A stretch of DNA of 64,000 bases from Guyparkeria sp. WRN-7 (GCF_001641825.1 NZ_LRFH01000014.1:248001-312000), one strand, 5' to 3'; counted from the stretch's first letter, positions 42,663-52,769 are shown. Notes: a model not told the origin generated them from the sequence alone. Numbers and translations are program-made.

Positions 42663-45494
42663 GTGACCGATTACAAATCGACGCTCAACCTTCCCAAGAC
42701 CGACTTTCCCATGCGCGGCAACCTGCCCAAGCGCGAGCCGCAGATGCTCGAGCGCTGGCAGGAGCGTGATCTCTATCGCGCCGTGCGCGAGCATGCCGCC
42801 GACCGACCCAAGTTCGTGCTGCATGACGGCCCGCCGTACGCCAACGGCGATATCCACATCGGTCACGCGGTCAACAAGATCCTCAAGGACGTCATCAACA
42901 AGACGCGTCTGCTGGAAGGGTTCGATACCCCCTACGTGCCGGGCTGGGACTGCCACGGCCTGCCGATCGAGCTGGTGGTCGAGCGCGAGCACGGCAAGCC
43001 GGGCGTCAAGCTCGACGAACGTGCGTTCCGCCAGGCCTGCCGCGATTACGCGGCCAGCCAGATCGAGCGCCAGAAGCAGGACTTCATCCGCCTGGGCGTG
43101 ATCGGCGACTGGGACAACCCCTACCGCTCGATGGATTTCGCCTTCGAGGCCGACACGCTGCGCGCGCTGGCGGGCATCATCGAGCGCGGCCACCTGCACC
43201 GTGGCGAGAAGCCGGTGCACTGGTGCGTCGACTGCGGCTCGGCACTGGCCGAGGCCGAGGTCGAGTACCAGGACAAGACCTCCCACCAGATCGACGTGGC
43301 CTTTGCCGCCATCGACCCGGCGAGCGTCAATCGCGCTTTCGGTGTCGAGGACGAGGCGCCGGTCGACTTCGTCATCTGGACCACCACCCCGTGGACGCTG
43401 CCGGCCAACCAGGCCGTGGCGATGAATGCCGAGCTTTCCTATCAGCTGATCGAGATCGACGGCCGGCGCGTGGTGCTGGCCGAGGGGTTGGCCGAGGAAG
43501 CGCTTTCTCGCATGGGTGTCGAATCGCCGCGTGTGCTGGGCGAGGCAGGTGGCCAGGCGCTCGAGGGCGCCAAGCTGGCGCACCCCTTCCTCGAGCGCGA
43601 GGTGCCGGTGATCCTTGGCGAGCACGTCACGCTGGATGCCGGTACGGGTCTCGTGCACACCGCCCCGGCGCACGGCGAGGAAGACTTCGCGGTCGGCAAG
43701 CAGTACGACCTGCCGGTCGACAACCCGGTCGACGGCGAGGGGCGCTTCTTCGCCGACACGCCGCTCGTCGGCGGGCTGGATCTCAAGGCCGGCGGCAAGG
43801 CGATCCTCGAGGAGCTCGAGGCCAAAGGTCGTTTGCTGGCGCATTCCAAGTTCAAGCACAGCTACCCGCACTGCTGGCGGCACAAGACGCCGCTGATCTT
43901 CCGCGCGACGCACCAGTGGTTCGTCTCGATGACGCAGCAGCGTCTGCGCGCCGATGCGATCAACGCGCTCGACGAGGTCGACTTCACGCCCGACTGGGGG
44001 CGTGCCCGCATCGAGGGCATGGTCGAGAACCGCCCGGACTGGTGTATCTCGCGCCAGCGCTTCTGGGGCGTGCCGATCGCGCTGTTCGCCCACAAGCAGA
44101 CCGGTCACGCGCACCCCGATTCCGCCGAGCTGATGCGCCGTGTCGCCGAGCAGGTCGAGCAGCATGGCGTCGACTACTGGTTCGACCTCGATGCCCGCGA
44201 GCTGATCGGCGAGGATGCTGCCGAGTACGACAAGGTGATCGACACCCTCGACGTCTGGTTCGACTCCGGCGTGACCCACTGGGCCGTGCTCGACCGTCGC
44301 GAGGAGCTCACCTGGCCGGCGGACCTGTACCTCGAGGGTTCCGACCAGCACCGCGGCTGGTTCCAGTCCTCGTTGCTGACGGCGACCGCCCTGCGCGAGA
44401 AGGCGCCGTACCGCGGGGTGCTCACCCACGGCTTCACCGTCGATGCCAAGGGGCGCAAGATGTCCAAGTCGCTGGGCAACGTGATCGCGCCGCAGCAGGT
44501 GATTGACAAGATGGGCGCCGACCCGCTGCGCCTGTGGGTGGCCTCGACCGATTTTTCCGGCGAGATGACCGTCTCCGACGAGATCCTGCAGCGTACCGCC
44601 GACGCCTATCGCCGTATCCGCAACACCGCCCGCTTCCTGCTGGCGAACATCGACGGCTTCGACCCGAACACCGATGCGGTCGCCGACAGCGAGCTGCTCG
44701 CGCTGGACGCCTGGCTGGTCGACCGCGCCGCGCAACTCAACCGTGAGGTGCGCGACGGCTTCGAGGCCTACCAGTTCCACCAGATGGTCGCGCGCATCCA
44801 CCACTTCTGCTCGATCGAACTGGGGGCGTTCTACCTCGACATCGTCAAGGACCGCATCTACACCGGGCAGACGAATGCACCGATGCGCCGTTCCGCGCAG
44901 ACGGCGATGTGGCGCACGGTCGAGGCGCTGACTCGCTGGATCGCGCCCGTGCTGTCGTTCACCGCCGAGGAGATCTGGCAGCACCTGCCCGAGCTGGCGG
45001 ACGGCCGCGAAGACACCGTCTTCAAGGCCACGCACGTCGACGCGCTGGCGCCACTGCTCGAGGACGGTCATGCCGGTCCGGGTCAGCGTGGCTTCTGGGA
45101 TGACGTGATCGCCATCCGCGATGCGGTCAACCGGCATGCCGAGGCGGCGCGCAACGAGAAGCGCATCAAGGCGAACCTGTCGGCGAACGTGGAGATCTGG
45201 GCCGGCGAGACGGTCGCCGAGCGCCTGGACACGCTGGGCGACGAGTTGCGCTTCCTGCTGATCGTCTCGGAGGTCACGGTCCGTCCGCTGGCGGAAAAGC
45301 CGGCCGATGTGGCCGCCGAGACGGTCGAGGGCGTAGGCGAGCTGGCGGTCCGCATCGCGCCGATGGAGGCCGAGAAGTGCGATCGCTGCTGGCACTTCCG
45401 TCCCGATGTCGGCACGCACGCCGCGCATCCGACGCTCTGCGGGCGCTGCATCGAGAACATCGAGGGTGACGGGGAAACCCGCCACCTGGTGTGA
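42663..45494 (+). CDS. ileS: Isoleucyl-tRNA synthetase
   Basis: IleRS is a class Ia synthetase with an editing domain. The 943-residue protein starts at GTG 42663, giving [20 protein letters not shown], nearly identical to the E. coli start, so I prefer it over ATG 42711. The HIGH motif is DIHIGH (63-68) and the KMSKS loop is [10 protein letters not shown]. The C-terminal zinc finger [12 protein letters not shown] ... CGRC is complete. It heads the ileS-lspA-fkpB-ispH operon; ribF, which usually precedes it, is not here. Confidence 0.97.
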   Translation: MTDYKSTLNLPKTDFPMRGNLPKREPQMLERWQERDLYRAVREHAADRPKFVLHDGPPYANGDIHIGHAVNKILKDVINKTRLLEGFDTPYVPGWDCHGLPIELVVEREHGKPGVKLDERAFRQACRDYAASQIERQKQDFIRLGVIGDWDNPYRSMDFAFEADTLRALAGIIERGHLHRGEKPVHWCVDCGSALAEAEVEYQDKTSHQIDVAFAAIDPASVNRAFGVEDEAPVDFVIWTTTPWTLPANQAVAMNAELSYQLIEIDGRRVVLAEGLAEEALSRMGVESPRVLGEAGGQALEGAKLAHPFLEREVPVILGEHVTLDAGTGLVHTAPAHGEEDFAVGKQYDLPVDNPVDGEGRFFADTPLVGGLDLKAGGKAILEELEAKGRLLAHSKFKHSYPHCWRHKTPLIFRATHQWFVSMTQQRLRADAINALDEVDFTPDWGRARIEGMVENRPDWCISRQRFWGVPIALFAHKQTGHAHPDSAELMRRVAEQVEQHGVDYWFDLDARELIGEDAAEYDKVIDTLDVWFDSGVTHWAVLDRREELTWPADLYLEGSDQHRGWFQSSLLTATALREKAPYRGVLTHGFTVDAKGRKMSKSLGNVIAPQQVIDKMGADPLRLWVASTDFSGEMTVSDEILQRTADAYRRIRNTARFLLANIDGFDPNTDAVADSELLALDAWLVDRAAQLNREVRDGFEAYQFHQMVARIHHFCSIELGAFYLDIVKDRIYTGQTNAPMRRSAQTAMWRTVEALTRWIAPVLSFTAEEIWQHLPELADGREDTVFKATHVDALAPLLEDGHAGPGQRGFWDDVIAIRDAVNRHAEAARNEKRIKANLSANVEIWAGETVAERLDTLGDELRFLLIVSEVTVRPLAEKPADVAAETVEGVGELAVRIAPMEAEKCDRCWHFRPDVGTHAAHPTLCGRCIENIEGDGETRHLV

Positions 45495-45991
45495 TGCGTC
45501 TGCCCGCGGGGAATCTGCGCTGGCTTTGGTTGTCACTCGGTCTGCTGGTCGCCGACCAGCTGACCAAGTGGGCCGCGCTGGCGGGGCTGGAGTATGCCCG
45601 GCCGCGTGAGGTGTTGCCATTCTTCGACCTGACGCTGCTCTACAACACCGGGGCGGCCTTTTCGTTTCTCGCCGACCACGACGGCTGGCAGCGCTGGTTC
45701 TTCATCTTCCTCGCCGTGGTGATCGTCGCGGCCTTGCTGGCGTGGCTCGCGTTCGTGTCCCTCGACGACCGCCGCATCAAGGCCGGGATTGCGGCGGTGA
45801 TCGGTGGCGCGGTGGGCAACGTAATCGACCGGGCCGCCTATGGTTACGTGGTCGACTTTCTCGATTTTCACGTGGCCGGTTGGCACTGGCCGGCTTTCAA
45901 CATCGCCGATGCGGCCATTACCATCGGCGTGATCCTGATCATCTGGGCCGAGTTGCGGCCCCAACGGCAAGCGAGCGCATCCGATGACTGA
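45494..45991 (+). CDS. lspA: Lipoprotein signal peptidase LspA
   Basis: LspA is the aspartyl protease that cuts lipoprotein signal peptides. The 165-residue protein has four membrane helices and both catalytic Asp residues, in GNVIDR and FNIADA. LLYNTGAAFSFL is the third family motif. The ATG at 45494 overlaps the ileS stop by one base; a GTG at 45491 is an alternative. lspA and fkpB overlap by eight bases. Confidence 0.96.
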   Translation: MRLPAGNLRWLWLSLGLLVADQLTKWAALAGLEYARPREVLPFFDLTLLYNTGAAFSFLADHDGWQRWFFIFLAVVIVAALLAWLAFVSLDDRRIKAGIAAVIGGAVGNVIDRAAYGYVVDFLDFHVAGWHWPAFNIADAAITIGVILIIWAELRPQRQASASDD

Positions 45992-46484
45992 CGCCGACAA
46001 TCCGACGCTGCCGACCATCGCGAAGGACTCCGAGGTCACCATCCATTACGAGATCCGCCTGCCCGACGACCGGGTGGTGGACAGCACCCTCGACGACGAG
46101 CCGTTCACGGTGCGCCTGGGCGGCGGGGCTTTCGAACCCCGTCTCGAGGAGGCGCTGGTGGGCCTGCCGCTGGGCGAGCACACCCGCATCCTGCTGACGC
46201 CCGAGTATGCCTTCGGCCAGCCGGACCCGAGCAACATTCACACCATGCCGCGCGGGCAGTTTCCCGAGGACATGCGGCTCGAGCCGCAGCTGGTGATCGA
46301 ATTCGATCTGCCCAACGGCGAGTCCGTGCCCGGGACCGTCACGGCGGTTACCGAGGATGCGGTCACCGTGGACTTCAACCATCCGCTGGCCGGTCAGAAC
46401 ATCCAGTTCATCGTCAAGGTGCTGGGCATCGACGGCCAGCAGGCGGAACAGGCGGGCGAGACCCCGCCGGGAGCGACGACATGA
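45984..46484 (+). CDS. fkpB: FKBP-type peptidyl-prolyl isomerase FkpB (SlpA)
   Basis: FkpB is a cytoplasmic prolyl isomerase with chaperone activity. The 166 residues show the FKBP fold with an inserted flap domain, as in SlyD and Slp[21 protein letters not shown], then [19 protein letters not shown] and DFNHPLAGQ. The C-terminal extension is short and not metal-binding, unlike SlyD. It overlaps lspA by eight bases and ispH by four. Confidence 0.94.
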   Translation: MTDADNPTLPTIAKDSEVTIHYEIRLPDDRVVDSTLDDEPFTVRLGGGAFEPRLEEALVGLPLGEHTRILLTPEYAFGQPDPSNIHTMPRGQFPEDMRLEPQLVIEFDLPNGESVPGTVTAVTEDAVTVDFNHPLAGQNIQFIVKVLGIDGQQAEQAGETPPGATT

Positions 46485-47416
46485 AGATCCAGCTGGCCAA
46501 TCCGCGCGGTTTCTGCGCCGGTGTCGACCGGGCGGTCGAGATCGTCGACCGGGCGCTCGAGTCGTTCGGCGCGCCGATCTACGTGCGCCACGAGATCGTC
46601 CACAACCGCTACATCGTCGACAACCTGCGGGACAAGGGCGCGATCTTCATCGAGGATCTGGCCGACGTGCCGGACGACGCGACCCTGATCTTCTCCGCGC
46701 ACGGCGTGTCCAAGGAGATCCAGGATACTGCCGCCGAGCGTGGCCTGACGGTGTTCGATGCCACCTGCCCGCTGGTGACCAAGGTGCACATGGAGGTTGC
46801 CCGCCACGCCCGCGCCGGGCGCGACGTGGTGCTGATCGGTCATGACGGCCACCCCGAGGTCGAGGGCACCATGGGGCATTTCGACCCGTCGTTCGGCGGC
46901 AAGATCCACCTGGTGGAGAAGATCAGTGATGTCGAGCACCTGATCATCGACAATCCCAAGGGGCTGGCCTGGGCGACCCAGACCACCCTGTCGGTCGACG
47001 AGACCCGTGCCATCATCGGCGCGCTGCAGGAACGCTTCCCGCAGATCGAGGGGCCGCGCAAGGACGACATCTGCTACGCGACCCAGAACCGTCAGGATGC
47101 CGTGCGCGAACTGGCGGTAAGCTGCGACGTGGTGCTGGTGGTCGGTTCGAAGACCAGTTCGAATTCCAACCGTCTGCGCGAACTGGCTCAGCAGGCCGGC
47201 ACACCGGCGCACTTGATCGACGGGGCGGCGGACATCGACCCGGCCTGGTTCGACGAGTGCAGCCGGGTCGGCGTGACCGCCGGCGCCTCGGCCCCCGAGA
47301 TCCTCGTCCAGCAGGTGATCGAGCGGCTCAAGCTCGAGTGCGACGCCGCGCTCGAGGAGCGTGAGCCGACCGTGGTGGAGAACATGATCTTCCCGATCCC
47401 CGCCGCCCTTCGTTAA
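46481..47416 (+). CDS. ispH: 4-hydroxy-3-methylbut-2-enyl diphosphate reductase IspH
   Basis: IspH is the last enzyme of the MEP pathway, reducing HMBPP to IPP and DMAPP. The 311 residues contain the three cluster ligands: Cys12 ([10 protein letters not shown]), Cys96 (DATCPLVTK) and the Cys of [11 protein letters not shown]. The active-site Glu is in the stretch [10 protein letters not shown]. It is the last gene of the operon. Confidence 0.97.
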   Translation: MKIQLANPRGFCAGVDRAVEIVDRALESFGAPIYVRHEIVHNRYIVDNLRDKGAIFIEDLADVPDDATLIFSAHGVSKEIQDTAAERGLTVFDATCPLVTKVHMEVARHARAGRDVVLIGHDGHPEVEGTMGHFDPSFGGKIHLVEKISDVEHLIIDNPKGLAWATQTTLSVDETRAIIGALQERFPQIEGPRKDDICYATQNRQDAVRELAVSCDVVLVVGSKTSSNSNRLRELAQQAGTPAHLIDGAADIDPAWFDECSRVGVTAGASAPEILVQQVIERLKLECDAALEEREPTVVENMIFPIPAALR

Positions 47417-47484
47417 CGCGCTGCGTCAGCCGTCGCCAGACGGCGGCGAATCAGGCCGGTGAGGGCCCCGCCCACCGAGCGGGT

Positions 47485-47530
47485 CCAGGGGCGCTACCGA
47501 GCTCTCCCTGGCCCTGAAGGCCCGCGCCCC
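47485..47530. terminator. Probable terminator structure between ispH and arsR
   Basis: GGGGCGC (47488-47494) can pair with GCGCCCC (47524-47530), followed by TTT; alternatively CCAGGG (47485-47490) pairs with CCCTGG (47507-47512). The region separates convergent genes. The folding choice is uncertain. Confidence 0.4.
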
Positions 47531-47542
47531 TTTGGCTCCCTG

Positions 47543-47971
47543 TTAGATCGAAGCCTTGTCTGACGGGCGGCTGGTCATCCGTTCGAGGCGTGCCCGGTCC
47601 GCGCGGAACCGCTCCTCTTGCGCGCAGCCTTGCCGGGTGCGCTGCAATACCAGTCTGGCCCAGTCGGGCAGCCGTTCGTTCACCCGGTAGAAGACCCAGG
47701 TGCCGTCCCGTCGTACCGCGGTGATCCCCGATTCCCGCAGATGGGCGAGATGGCGCGAGATCTTCGGCTGGCTGAGGTCGAGCGCCTCGGTCAGTTCGCA
47801 AACGCACAGTTCGTCGTCCTGGAGCAGAAGCATCAGGCAGCGCAGCCTGGTGGAGTCCCCGAGTGCGCGGAAAAGGGTCTCGGGTTCCAGGGTCACGTCT
47901 CTGTTCACGTTTGCATGTGTCCGTTGTAGTGAAACTTGTTCAGTGCGGGCTTCCGTGTGAATGTCTTTCAT
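47543..47971 (-). CDS. ArsR-family metal-sensing repressor
   Basis: This 142-residue winged-helix repressor has the ArsR metal motif ELCVCEL with Cys56 and Cys58; the third Cys of E. coli ArsR is replaced (TEAL instead of CTAL), and an extra Cys45 is nearby. The DNA recognition helix is SQPKISRHLAHLRESG. The N-terminal 25 residues from ATG 47971 are unlike the family; a GTG at 47896, giving VTLEPETLFRAL, may be the true start. It is alone, without arsenic resistance genes beside it, and is divergent from csbD, so it could control itself or csbD. Confidence 0.85.
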   Translation of the reverse strand: MKDIHTEARTEQVSLQRTHANVNRDVTLEPETLFRALGDSTRLRCLMLLLQDDELCVCELTEALDLSQPKISRHLAHLRESGITAVRRDGTWVFYRVNERLPDWARLVLQRTRQGCAQEERFRADRARLERMTSRPSDKASI

Positions 47972-48031
47972 TTCGGTGGCTCTCTTTGCATTGCCTACAC
48001 TCAAGAGGGTCAAAACGCACAGGAGTTCCGT

Positions 48032-48265
48032 ATGAAGTGGGATCACATTGCAGGCAACTGGCGAAATTTCATTGGCCATGCCGAGGAATACTGGGGTCGG
48101 ATCACGGGTGACGAGTTCGCCGTGATCGAAGGCAAGAAGGACGAGCTCATCGGCAAGATCCAGAGGCGCTACGGCGTGAGCGAGAAGGAGGCGCGCGAGC
48201 AGGTCCGCGAATTCCAGCGCAAGATGAAGGAGGAGCTCGGGCCAGGCGGGCTTCCCAAGGACTAG
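48032..48265 (+). CDS. CsbD-family stress protein
   Basis: This small, charged protein of 77 residues begins MKWDHIAGNWRNFIGHAEEYWG and has the CsbD-like motif IEGKKDELIGKIQRRYGVSE. CsbD proteins are general stress proteins of unknown mechanism. AGGAG precedes the ATG at 48032. It lies back-to-back with arsR and is convergent with glnA. Confidence 0.88.
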   Translation: MKWDHIAGNWRNFIGHAEEYWGRITGDEFAVIEGKKDELIGKIQRRYGVSEKEAREQVREFQRKMKEELGPGGLPKD

Positions 48266-48293
48266 ACGGAAAGCCGGCCGGTCGCGCACAAAA

Positions 48294-48320
48294 AAACGCC
48301 CCGCATCATGCGGGGCGTTC
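48294..48320. terminator. Terminator between csbD and glnA
   Basis: AACGCCCCGCAT (48295-48306) pairs with ATGCGGGGCGTT (48308-48319). The run of A (48290-48296) gives a T tract on the minus strand, so it mainly serves glnA. Confidence 0.85.
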
Positions 48321-48365
48321 TCGTTTCCGCTGGCCGGGTCGGGCCCGGCGGCGCGGTGGCGTGGC

Positions 48366-49781
48366 TTACACGCTGTAGTACATGTCGAACTCGACCGGGT
48401 GCGTGGTCATGCGCAGACGCTGCACTTCCTCGCCCTTGAGTTCGATGTAGGCGTCGATCAGGTCGTCGCTGAAGACGTCGCCGCGCTTGAGGAACTCACG
48501 GTCCTCGTCGAGGGCTTCCAGCGCCTGGTCGAGCGAGAAGGCCACCTCGGGGATGTTCTTCTCTTCTTCCGGCGGCAGGTCGTAGAGGTTCTTGCTCGCC
48601 GCTTCGCCCGGGTGGATCTTGTTCTGGATGCCGTCGATGCCGGCCATCAGCATTGCCGCGAACGCCAGGTACGGGTTGGCGGTGGAGTCCGGGAAGCGCA
48701 GCTCGATGCGGCGTGCCTTCGGGTTGGCGACGAACGGGATCCGGATGGATGCCGAACGGTTGCGGCTGGAGTAGGCCAGCTTGACCGGTGCCTCGAAGCC
48801 CGGGACCAGACGCTTGTAGCTGTTGGTCGACGGGTTGCAGAAGGCGTTCAGCGCACGGGCGTGCTTGATGATGCCGCCGATGTAGTAGAGCGCCATCTCG
48901 GACAGACCGGCGTAGCCGTCACCGGAGAACAGGTTCTTGCCGTCCTTGCCCATGGACTGGTGGACGTGCATGCCGGAACCGTTGTCGCCGACCAGCGGCT
49001 TGGGCATGAAGGTGGCGGTCTTGCCGTAGGCGTGCGCGACGTTGTGGATCACGTACTTGAGGTCCTGAACCTCGTCGGCCTTCTTCACCAGCGTGTTGAA
49101 CGCGACGCCGATCTCGCACTGGCCCGCGGTCGCCACTTCGTGGTGGTGTACTTCGACTTCCTGGCCCATTTCCTCGAGCACCAGGCACATGGCCTGACGG
49201 ATGTCGTGCAGGGAGTCGACCGGCGGAACCGGGAAGTAGCCGCCCTTGACGCCCGGGCGGTGGCCCATGTTGCCGTCCTCGTACACCTTCTCGGCGTTCC
49301 AGACCGCTTCCTTGGAGTCGATCTTGACGAACGAGCCCGACATGTCGGCGCCCCAGCGGACGTCGTCGAGGACGAAGAACTCGTTCTCCGGGCCGAAGAA
49401 GGCGACGTCGGCGAGACCGGAGGACTGGATGTAGGCCTCGGCGCGACGGGCGACCGAACGCGGGTCACGGTTGTAGCCCTGCATGGTGTCCGGCTCGATG
49501 ATGTCGCAGACGACGATCAGGGTCGGCTCTTCGGAAAACGGGTCGATGTTGGCGGACTCCGGGTCCGGCATCAGGATCATGTCCGAGGCGTTGATGCCCT
49601 TCCAGCCGGCGATCGAGGAGCCGTCGAACATGACGCCTTCCTCGAAGGTGTCCTCGTCCATGGAGCTGGCCGGGTAGGTGACGTGCTGTTGCTTGCCCAG
49701 CGTGTCGGTGAAGCGGAAGTCGACGAACTTGACGCCGTGTTCTTCCATCATGGTCATGACTTTGTTGGTCGCGTTGGACAT
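48366..49781 (-). CDS. glnA: Glutamine synthetase type I
   Basis: GlnA makes glutamine from glutamate and ammonia. The 471 residues are the usual GSI-beta length. Metal and substrate motifs include [31 protein letters not shown] and [17 protein letters not shown]. The adenylylation Tyr lies in [10 protein letters not shown] near residue 398, so activity should be controlled by GlnE. Upstream are a sigma-54 promoter and an NtrC site, so transcription should rise under nitrogen limitation. Confidence 0.97.
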   Translation of the reverse strand: MSNATNKVMTMMEEHGVKFVDFRFTDTLGKQQHVTYPASSMDEDTFEEGVMFDGSSIAGWKGINASDMILMPDPESANIDPFSEEPTLIVVCDIIEPDTMQGYNRDPRSVARRAEAYIQSSGLADVAFFGPENEFFVLDDVRWGADMSGSFVKIDSKEAVWNAEKVYEDGNMGHRPGVKGGYFPVPPVDSLHDIRQAMCLVLEEMGQEVEVHHHEVATAGQCEIGVAFNTLVKKADEVQDLKYVIHNVAHAYGKTATFMPKPLVGDNGSGMHVHQSMGKDGKNLFSGDGYAGLSEMALYYIGGIIKHARALNAFCNPSTNSYKRLVPGFEAPVKLAYSSRNRSASIRIPFVANPKARRIELRFPDSTANPYLAFAAMLMAGIDGIQNKIHPGEAASKNLYDLPPEEEKNIPEVAFSLDQALEALDEDREFLKRGDVFSDDLIDAYIELKGEEVQRLRMTTHPVEFDMYYSV

Positions 49782-49880
49782 GGAATCCTCCGGTAGACGT
49801 TGAATCTCTCAATGCGGCGGGCGCGGGTTGCGCGGCGAACTGCCGACATGATCCGCTGATGCCCGACTTGGTGCAAGAAA

Positions 49881-49897
49881 AGCAGAAATCATGCCGG
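49881..49897 (-). promoter_or_regulatory. Sigma-54 promoter of glnA
   Basis: On the minus strand CCGGCATGATTTCTGCT has GG and GC separated by ten bases, as in the -24/-12 consensus TGGCACG-N4-TTGCW. The -12 GC is about 100 bases before the glnA start, leaving a leader of about 90. The spacing and bases agree well. Confidence 0.75.
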
Positions 49898-50057
49898 TTT
49901 GCATGGCCGAGGTGCGGCGAAGCCCCTGGTCGCCAGTGAGGCGGCCAGCCGTTGGGTAACTGATTGATTGCCGGTGGCTGGTTCGGCAGGCGGGCGACCG
50001 GGCAGTCACGCGGCAATCGGTTTCCTGCCCGTGCGGGAGCGCGGACCGCTGCCAAAA

Positions 50058-50074
50058 TGCACCAATAGAGTGCT
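50058..50074 (-). promoter_or_regulatory. NtrC binding site for glnA
   Basis: The minus strand reads AGCACTCTATTGGTGCA. It differs by one base from one of the E. coli glnA NtrC sites (AGCACTATATTGGTGCA, from memory). It is about 170 bases upstream of the sigma-54 promoter, suitable for an enhancer. It lies within a second dyad, ACCAATAG/CTATTGGT (50061-50080). A further half-site TTGGTGCA is at 49868-49875. The rest of the 321-base gap shows no other gene. Confidence 0.75.
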
Positions 50075-50102
50075 ATTGGTATTCCGCGTGCACGGTAATG
50101 GT

Positions 50103-50417
50103 TCAGGCGCTGGGCTTACGGGCAATCCCCGAGGCGGACGGGGTGACCTGCTGCGACGCCGGATGATGGGGGCAGTCGAAGGCAAGGCAGGTCATGCCGT
50201 GGCGGCAGGCTTGCGCGCAGGCGAGCAGTGCCAGCCGGCGGCACAGGGCGGCGCGACCAGTGTCGCTATGGTCGAACAGGTCGGCGACAGACAGCTTGCC
50301 CTCGGCGACGAATCGGTCGAGTTCCTGGTAACGGAAGCGGGCGATCAGCTGGTCATGATCGGTGGCGCGGACCTCGATCCGGTCGCCGAGAGCTCCGCAG
50401 TGGTGCATCAGTCGCAT
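50103..50417 (-). CDS. Small protein of unknown function behind a Fur-like box
   Basis: This frame gives 104 residues from ATG 50417, preceded by a strong GGAGG. I do not recognise a family. The protein is mostly polar, with Cys in MHHCGALGD, AALCRRLALLACAQACRHGMTC and FDCPHHP: six or seven Cys and several His, which would allow metal binding. The Fur-like sequence upstream suggests iron control. An upstream TTG start (50444) is possible but would lie in the operator. The reality of the gene rests on the ribosome binding site and the regulatory site. Confidence 0.5.
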   Translation of the reverse strand: MRLMHHCGALGDRIEVRATDHDQLIARFRYQELDRFVAEGKLSVADLFDHSDTGRAALCRRLALLACAQACRHGMTCLAFDCPHHPASQQVTPSASGIARKPSA

Positions 50418-50443
50418 GGCGGCCTCCGAGAATCGTTTGTGCA

Positions 50444-50462
50444 AACGATAACGATTCCCGTT
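50444..50462 (-). promoter_or_regulatory. Fur-box-like operator
   Basis: AACGATAACGATTCCCGTT resembles the Fur consensus with GATAACGATTC-type hexamers. It overlaps a perfect dyad, ATCGTTTG-TG-CAAACGAT (50432-50449), which could be an additional site. It is placed directly before the small gene at 50103-50417. Confidence 0.5.
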
Positions 50463-50480
50463 CGCGGGCGCAATGTGCGA

Positions 50481-51179
50481 TCACCAGGGAATGGTGGTGC
50501 CGTCGATGTCGATGAAGCGCCCGCGGTCGGCTTCGGTGAGATCCCTCATGTTGCGGCAGAGCCCGGCGGCGCTCTCGGCGGTGGTGATCTCGGCGTGCGG
50601 ACCGCCCATGTCGGTAAGTACCCAGCCGGGATGAAGGGCGACCACGTTGATGCCCAGCGGCTCGAGATCAATCGAGGCACTCTTGATCACCGCGTTGACC
50701 GCCGCCTTGCTGGAGCGGTAGATGTAGCCGCCGCCCGAGCCGTTGTCGCCCATTGAGCCGACCTTGCTCGAGAGAATGCCGATCTTCTTCTCCTCGCTGC
50801 GGGCGACCTGCTCGGCAAAGGCCTGCATGACCATCATTGGCGCGATGCTGTTGATGCGGAATACCTCCAGCCAGGCATCCACGTCATCGACGTTGCCGAA
50901 GGCCACTCCACGCGGGCCGTAGATGCCGGCGTTGTTGATCAGCCAGTCGATCGACTCGTCCGCGAGCTCGCGGGACAGTGCGTCGATGGCGGCCGGGTCG
51001 CCCACGTCCAGCGCGTGGCGTTCCAGCGTCGCGGGGAAGCGTTCGGCCAGCTGGGTCAGCTCGGCCGAGTCCACCGGATCGCGGGCGGTGGCGTGTACGC
51101 GCCAGCCGTCCTCGAGCAGCTGGCGCACCAAGTCCAGACCGATGCCGCGGTTGGTGCCGGTAATCAGTGCGGTTTTCAT
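50481..51179 (-). CDS. Short-chain dehydrogenase/reductase
   Basis: This 232-residue classical SDR has the cofactor motif TGTNRGIG (8-15), NNAGIYG and the catalytic YRSSK following a Ser in GILSSKVGSM. Relatives are often called CsgA-like or C-factor SDRs. The substrate is unknown. It begins 31 bases after the end of the preceding gene on the same strand and may be the last gene of the zinc operon or separate. Confidence 0.88.
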   Translation of the reverse strand: MKTALITGTNRGIGLDLVRQLLEDGWRVHATARDPVDSAELTQLAERFPATLERHALDVGDPAAIDALSRELADESIDWLINNAGIYGPRGVAFGNVDDVDAWLEVFRINSIAPMMVMQAFAEQVARSEEKKIGILSSKVGSMGDNGSGGGYIYRSSKAAVNAVIKSASIDLEPLGINVVALHPGWVLTDMGGPHAEITTAESAAGLCRNMRDLTEADRGRFIDIDGTTIPW

Positions 51180-51210
51180 CCGGGTTGCCTCCTGTTGATC
51201 AAGATTCGTC

Positions 51211-51948
51211 TCATTCGGCGAGCCGGAGCACCAGCTCGCCCTCCTCGACCTGAACGCTCTCGACCCCGTCGGCCAGCGCTTGCCAGAACCCGGGGTCGTC
51301 GCCGAACTGCTCGACCAGGTCGACCCCCTTCAGCCCCCCGATCCAGGCATTGGGCAGCGGCACGCCCCAGAGGCTCACGCCGGTGACGATGACGGCCAGC
51401 CGGGTATCGCCGCCCCGCGTGGGCACTTCGCGGACCTCGGCGCCGGCGGTCAGGCGCAGGGTCTGCCCGCCCATCACCGGGAAATCCGGCGGCAGCGGCA
51501 CCAGCAGCTTGACGCTCACCAGATCCCGGGACAGGTCGATCGCAAGGCGCCTGGCCAGCTCGGGGTCGCGGGCGATGATGGCATTGAGCTCGCGCTCGTC
51601 GAAATGCACCTCGCGTGGGCCGTTTGCGTCGCGGTATGGCTCGGGTCGCAGGCGACCCTGCGCATCGAATTCCTCTGCTCGCGGGGCGAAGCGGTCACCG
51701 GCAGGGTCGCGCTCGGTCTGCACGCCAAGCGAGGCGAGCTTCCGGTCGAGCACCTGCTGTTCGGTGGCATCGAGCGTCACGGGTTCGAAGCGTTCCGGGA
51801 ACAGGACGTAGCGGGTCACGAGGGCCCCGATCACGAGGGTGACGATCACGGTGCCGACAATGACGAGGCTGACGCCCAGGCAGCCGAGGCCGCGACGGCG
51901 CGGGACGGGTGCGGGTTGGTTGTCCGTCTGCGGGGAACGTGGGTCCAC
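51211..51948 (-). CDS. Membrane-anchored periplasmic protein of unknown function
   Basis: This 245-residue protein has a Pro/Arg-rich N-terminus, one hydrophobic helix (about 21-45) and a periplasmic domain with no motif I recognise; HFDERELNAIIARDPELARR and LRLTAGAEVREVPTRGGDTR may help find relatives. It looks like a beta-rich lipid- or polymer-binding fold but that is a guess. It lies between znuB and the SDR, with gaps of 47 and 31 bases. Confidence 0.6.
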   Translation of the reverse strand: MDPRSPQTDNQPAPVPRRRGLGCLGVSLVIVGTVIVTLVIGALVTRYVLFPERFEPVTLDATEQQVLDRKLASLGVQTERDPAGDRFAPRAEEFDAQGRLRPEPYRDANGPREVHFDERELNAIIARDPELARRLAIDLSRDLVSVKLLVPLPPDFPVMGGQTLRLTAGAEVREVPTRGGDTRLAVIVTGVSLWGVPLPNAWIGGLKGVDLVEQFGDDPGFWQALADGVESVQVEEGELVLRLAE

Positions 51949-51995
51949 GAGCTGCTCCCAGTGTCACGGACCGGTCTTGGTCCACGCCGGCCAGA

Positions 51996-52769
51996 CTAGC
52001 ATGCCCTTGCCGGTAGCAGCCGCGCGGCAGTGGCCAGGCCGAGCAGCACGGCAACCAGGATCGGGGCGAACGGCTGGTCGAGTTTCAATGCGGCGGCAAA
52101 GGCGACCAGGTAGCCCAGCTGTCCCAGGGCCACTGCCCCCAACAGGGCCCGTCGCCAGTTGCGGGCCTTGCGGAAGGTCGCCCAGGCCGGCAGGAAAACC
52201 AGCGCGAAGGTCGCCATCAGGCCGATGGAGAGGGTGCCGGCGGCAAGCGCTGCGGCAACAAGCGTGTCGGTCAGCAGGGCGGTGTGCCGTCGTTGTTGCT
52301 GCTCGATGCGTGTCGTCGCGGGCAGGAGGCGGGTTGCAAGCTCGTTGCGGTCGATGCGCGTCCGCAGGCCGAGTATGGCCATCAGCAGGACGAGGGCGGC
52401 AACCAGTTCCTCGGTCCCGGTGAAGTAGAGCTGCCCGTCGATCAGCTGTCGCGCGAGGGTCTCGCCCAGCGGACTGTTGGCGGCGACCAGCAGGGTCACG
52501 GTCCAGCCGACGAGTATCAGCCAGGCATAGGCGGAATTGCCTGCTCCCGGGAGGTGTCGGCCCAGCATGCCGGTTACCGCCAGGGCCAGCGAGCCCAGCA
52601 GTGCCGGTAGCGATATCGACAGGGCGAGCACGGCTCCAGCGCCGGCAAGATGGGCGACGGCGAGGGCGGCCAGCCATTCGTCGCGCAGCCTCAGCCAGGC
52701 CCCGACGAGCGGCAGCAGGGTGGCCAGCACCAGTCCGGTGAGAAAGGGCAGGCCGAACAGCTCAGCCAT
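51996..52769 (-). CDS. znuB: Zinc ABC transporter permease ZnuB
   Basis: This is the 257-residue membrane subunit of a metal ABC transporter, with about seven or eight helices and the family stretches LATLLPLVGAWLRLRDEWLA and FTGTEELVAALVLLMAI. The gene overlaps znuC by eight bases. The family includes zinc and manganese importers; the Zur box upstream points to zinc. Confidence 0.88.
   Translation of the reverse strand: MAELFGLPFLTGLVLATLLPLVGAWLRLRDEWLAALAVAHLAGAGAVLALSISLPALLGSLALAVTGMLGRHLPGAGNSAYAWLILVGWTVTLLVAANSPLGETLARQLIDGQLYFTGTEELVAALVLLMAILGLRTRIDRNELATRLLPATTRIEQQQRRHTALLTDTLVAAALAAGTLSIGLMATFALVFLPAWATFRKARNWRRALLGAVALGQLGYLVAFAAALKLDQPFAPILVAVLLGLATAARLLPARAC

Noticed and set aside
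42342-45620. Minus-strand frame of 1092 codons opposite ileS
   Set aside because: Antisense shadow of ileS and the inverted-repeat element.
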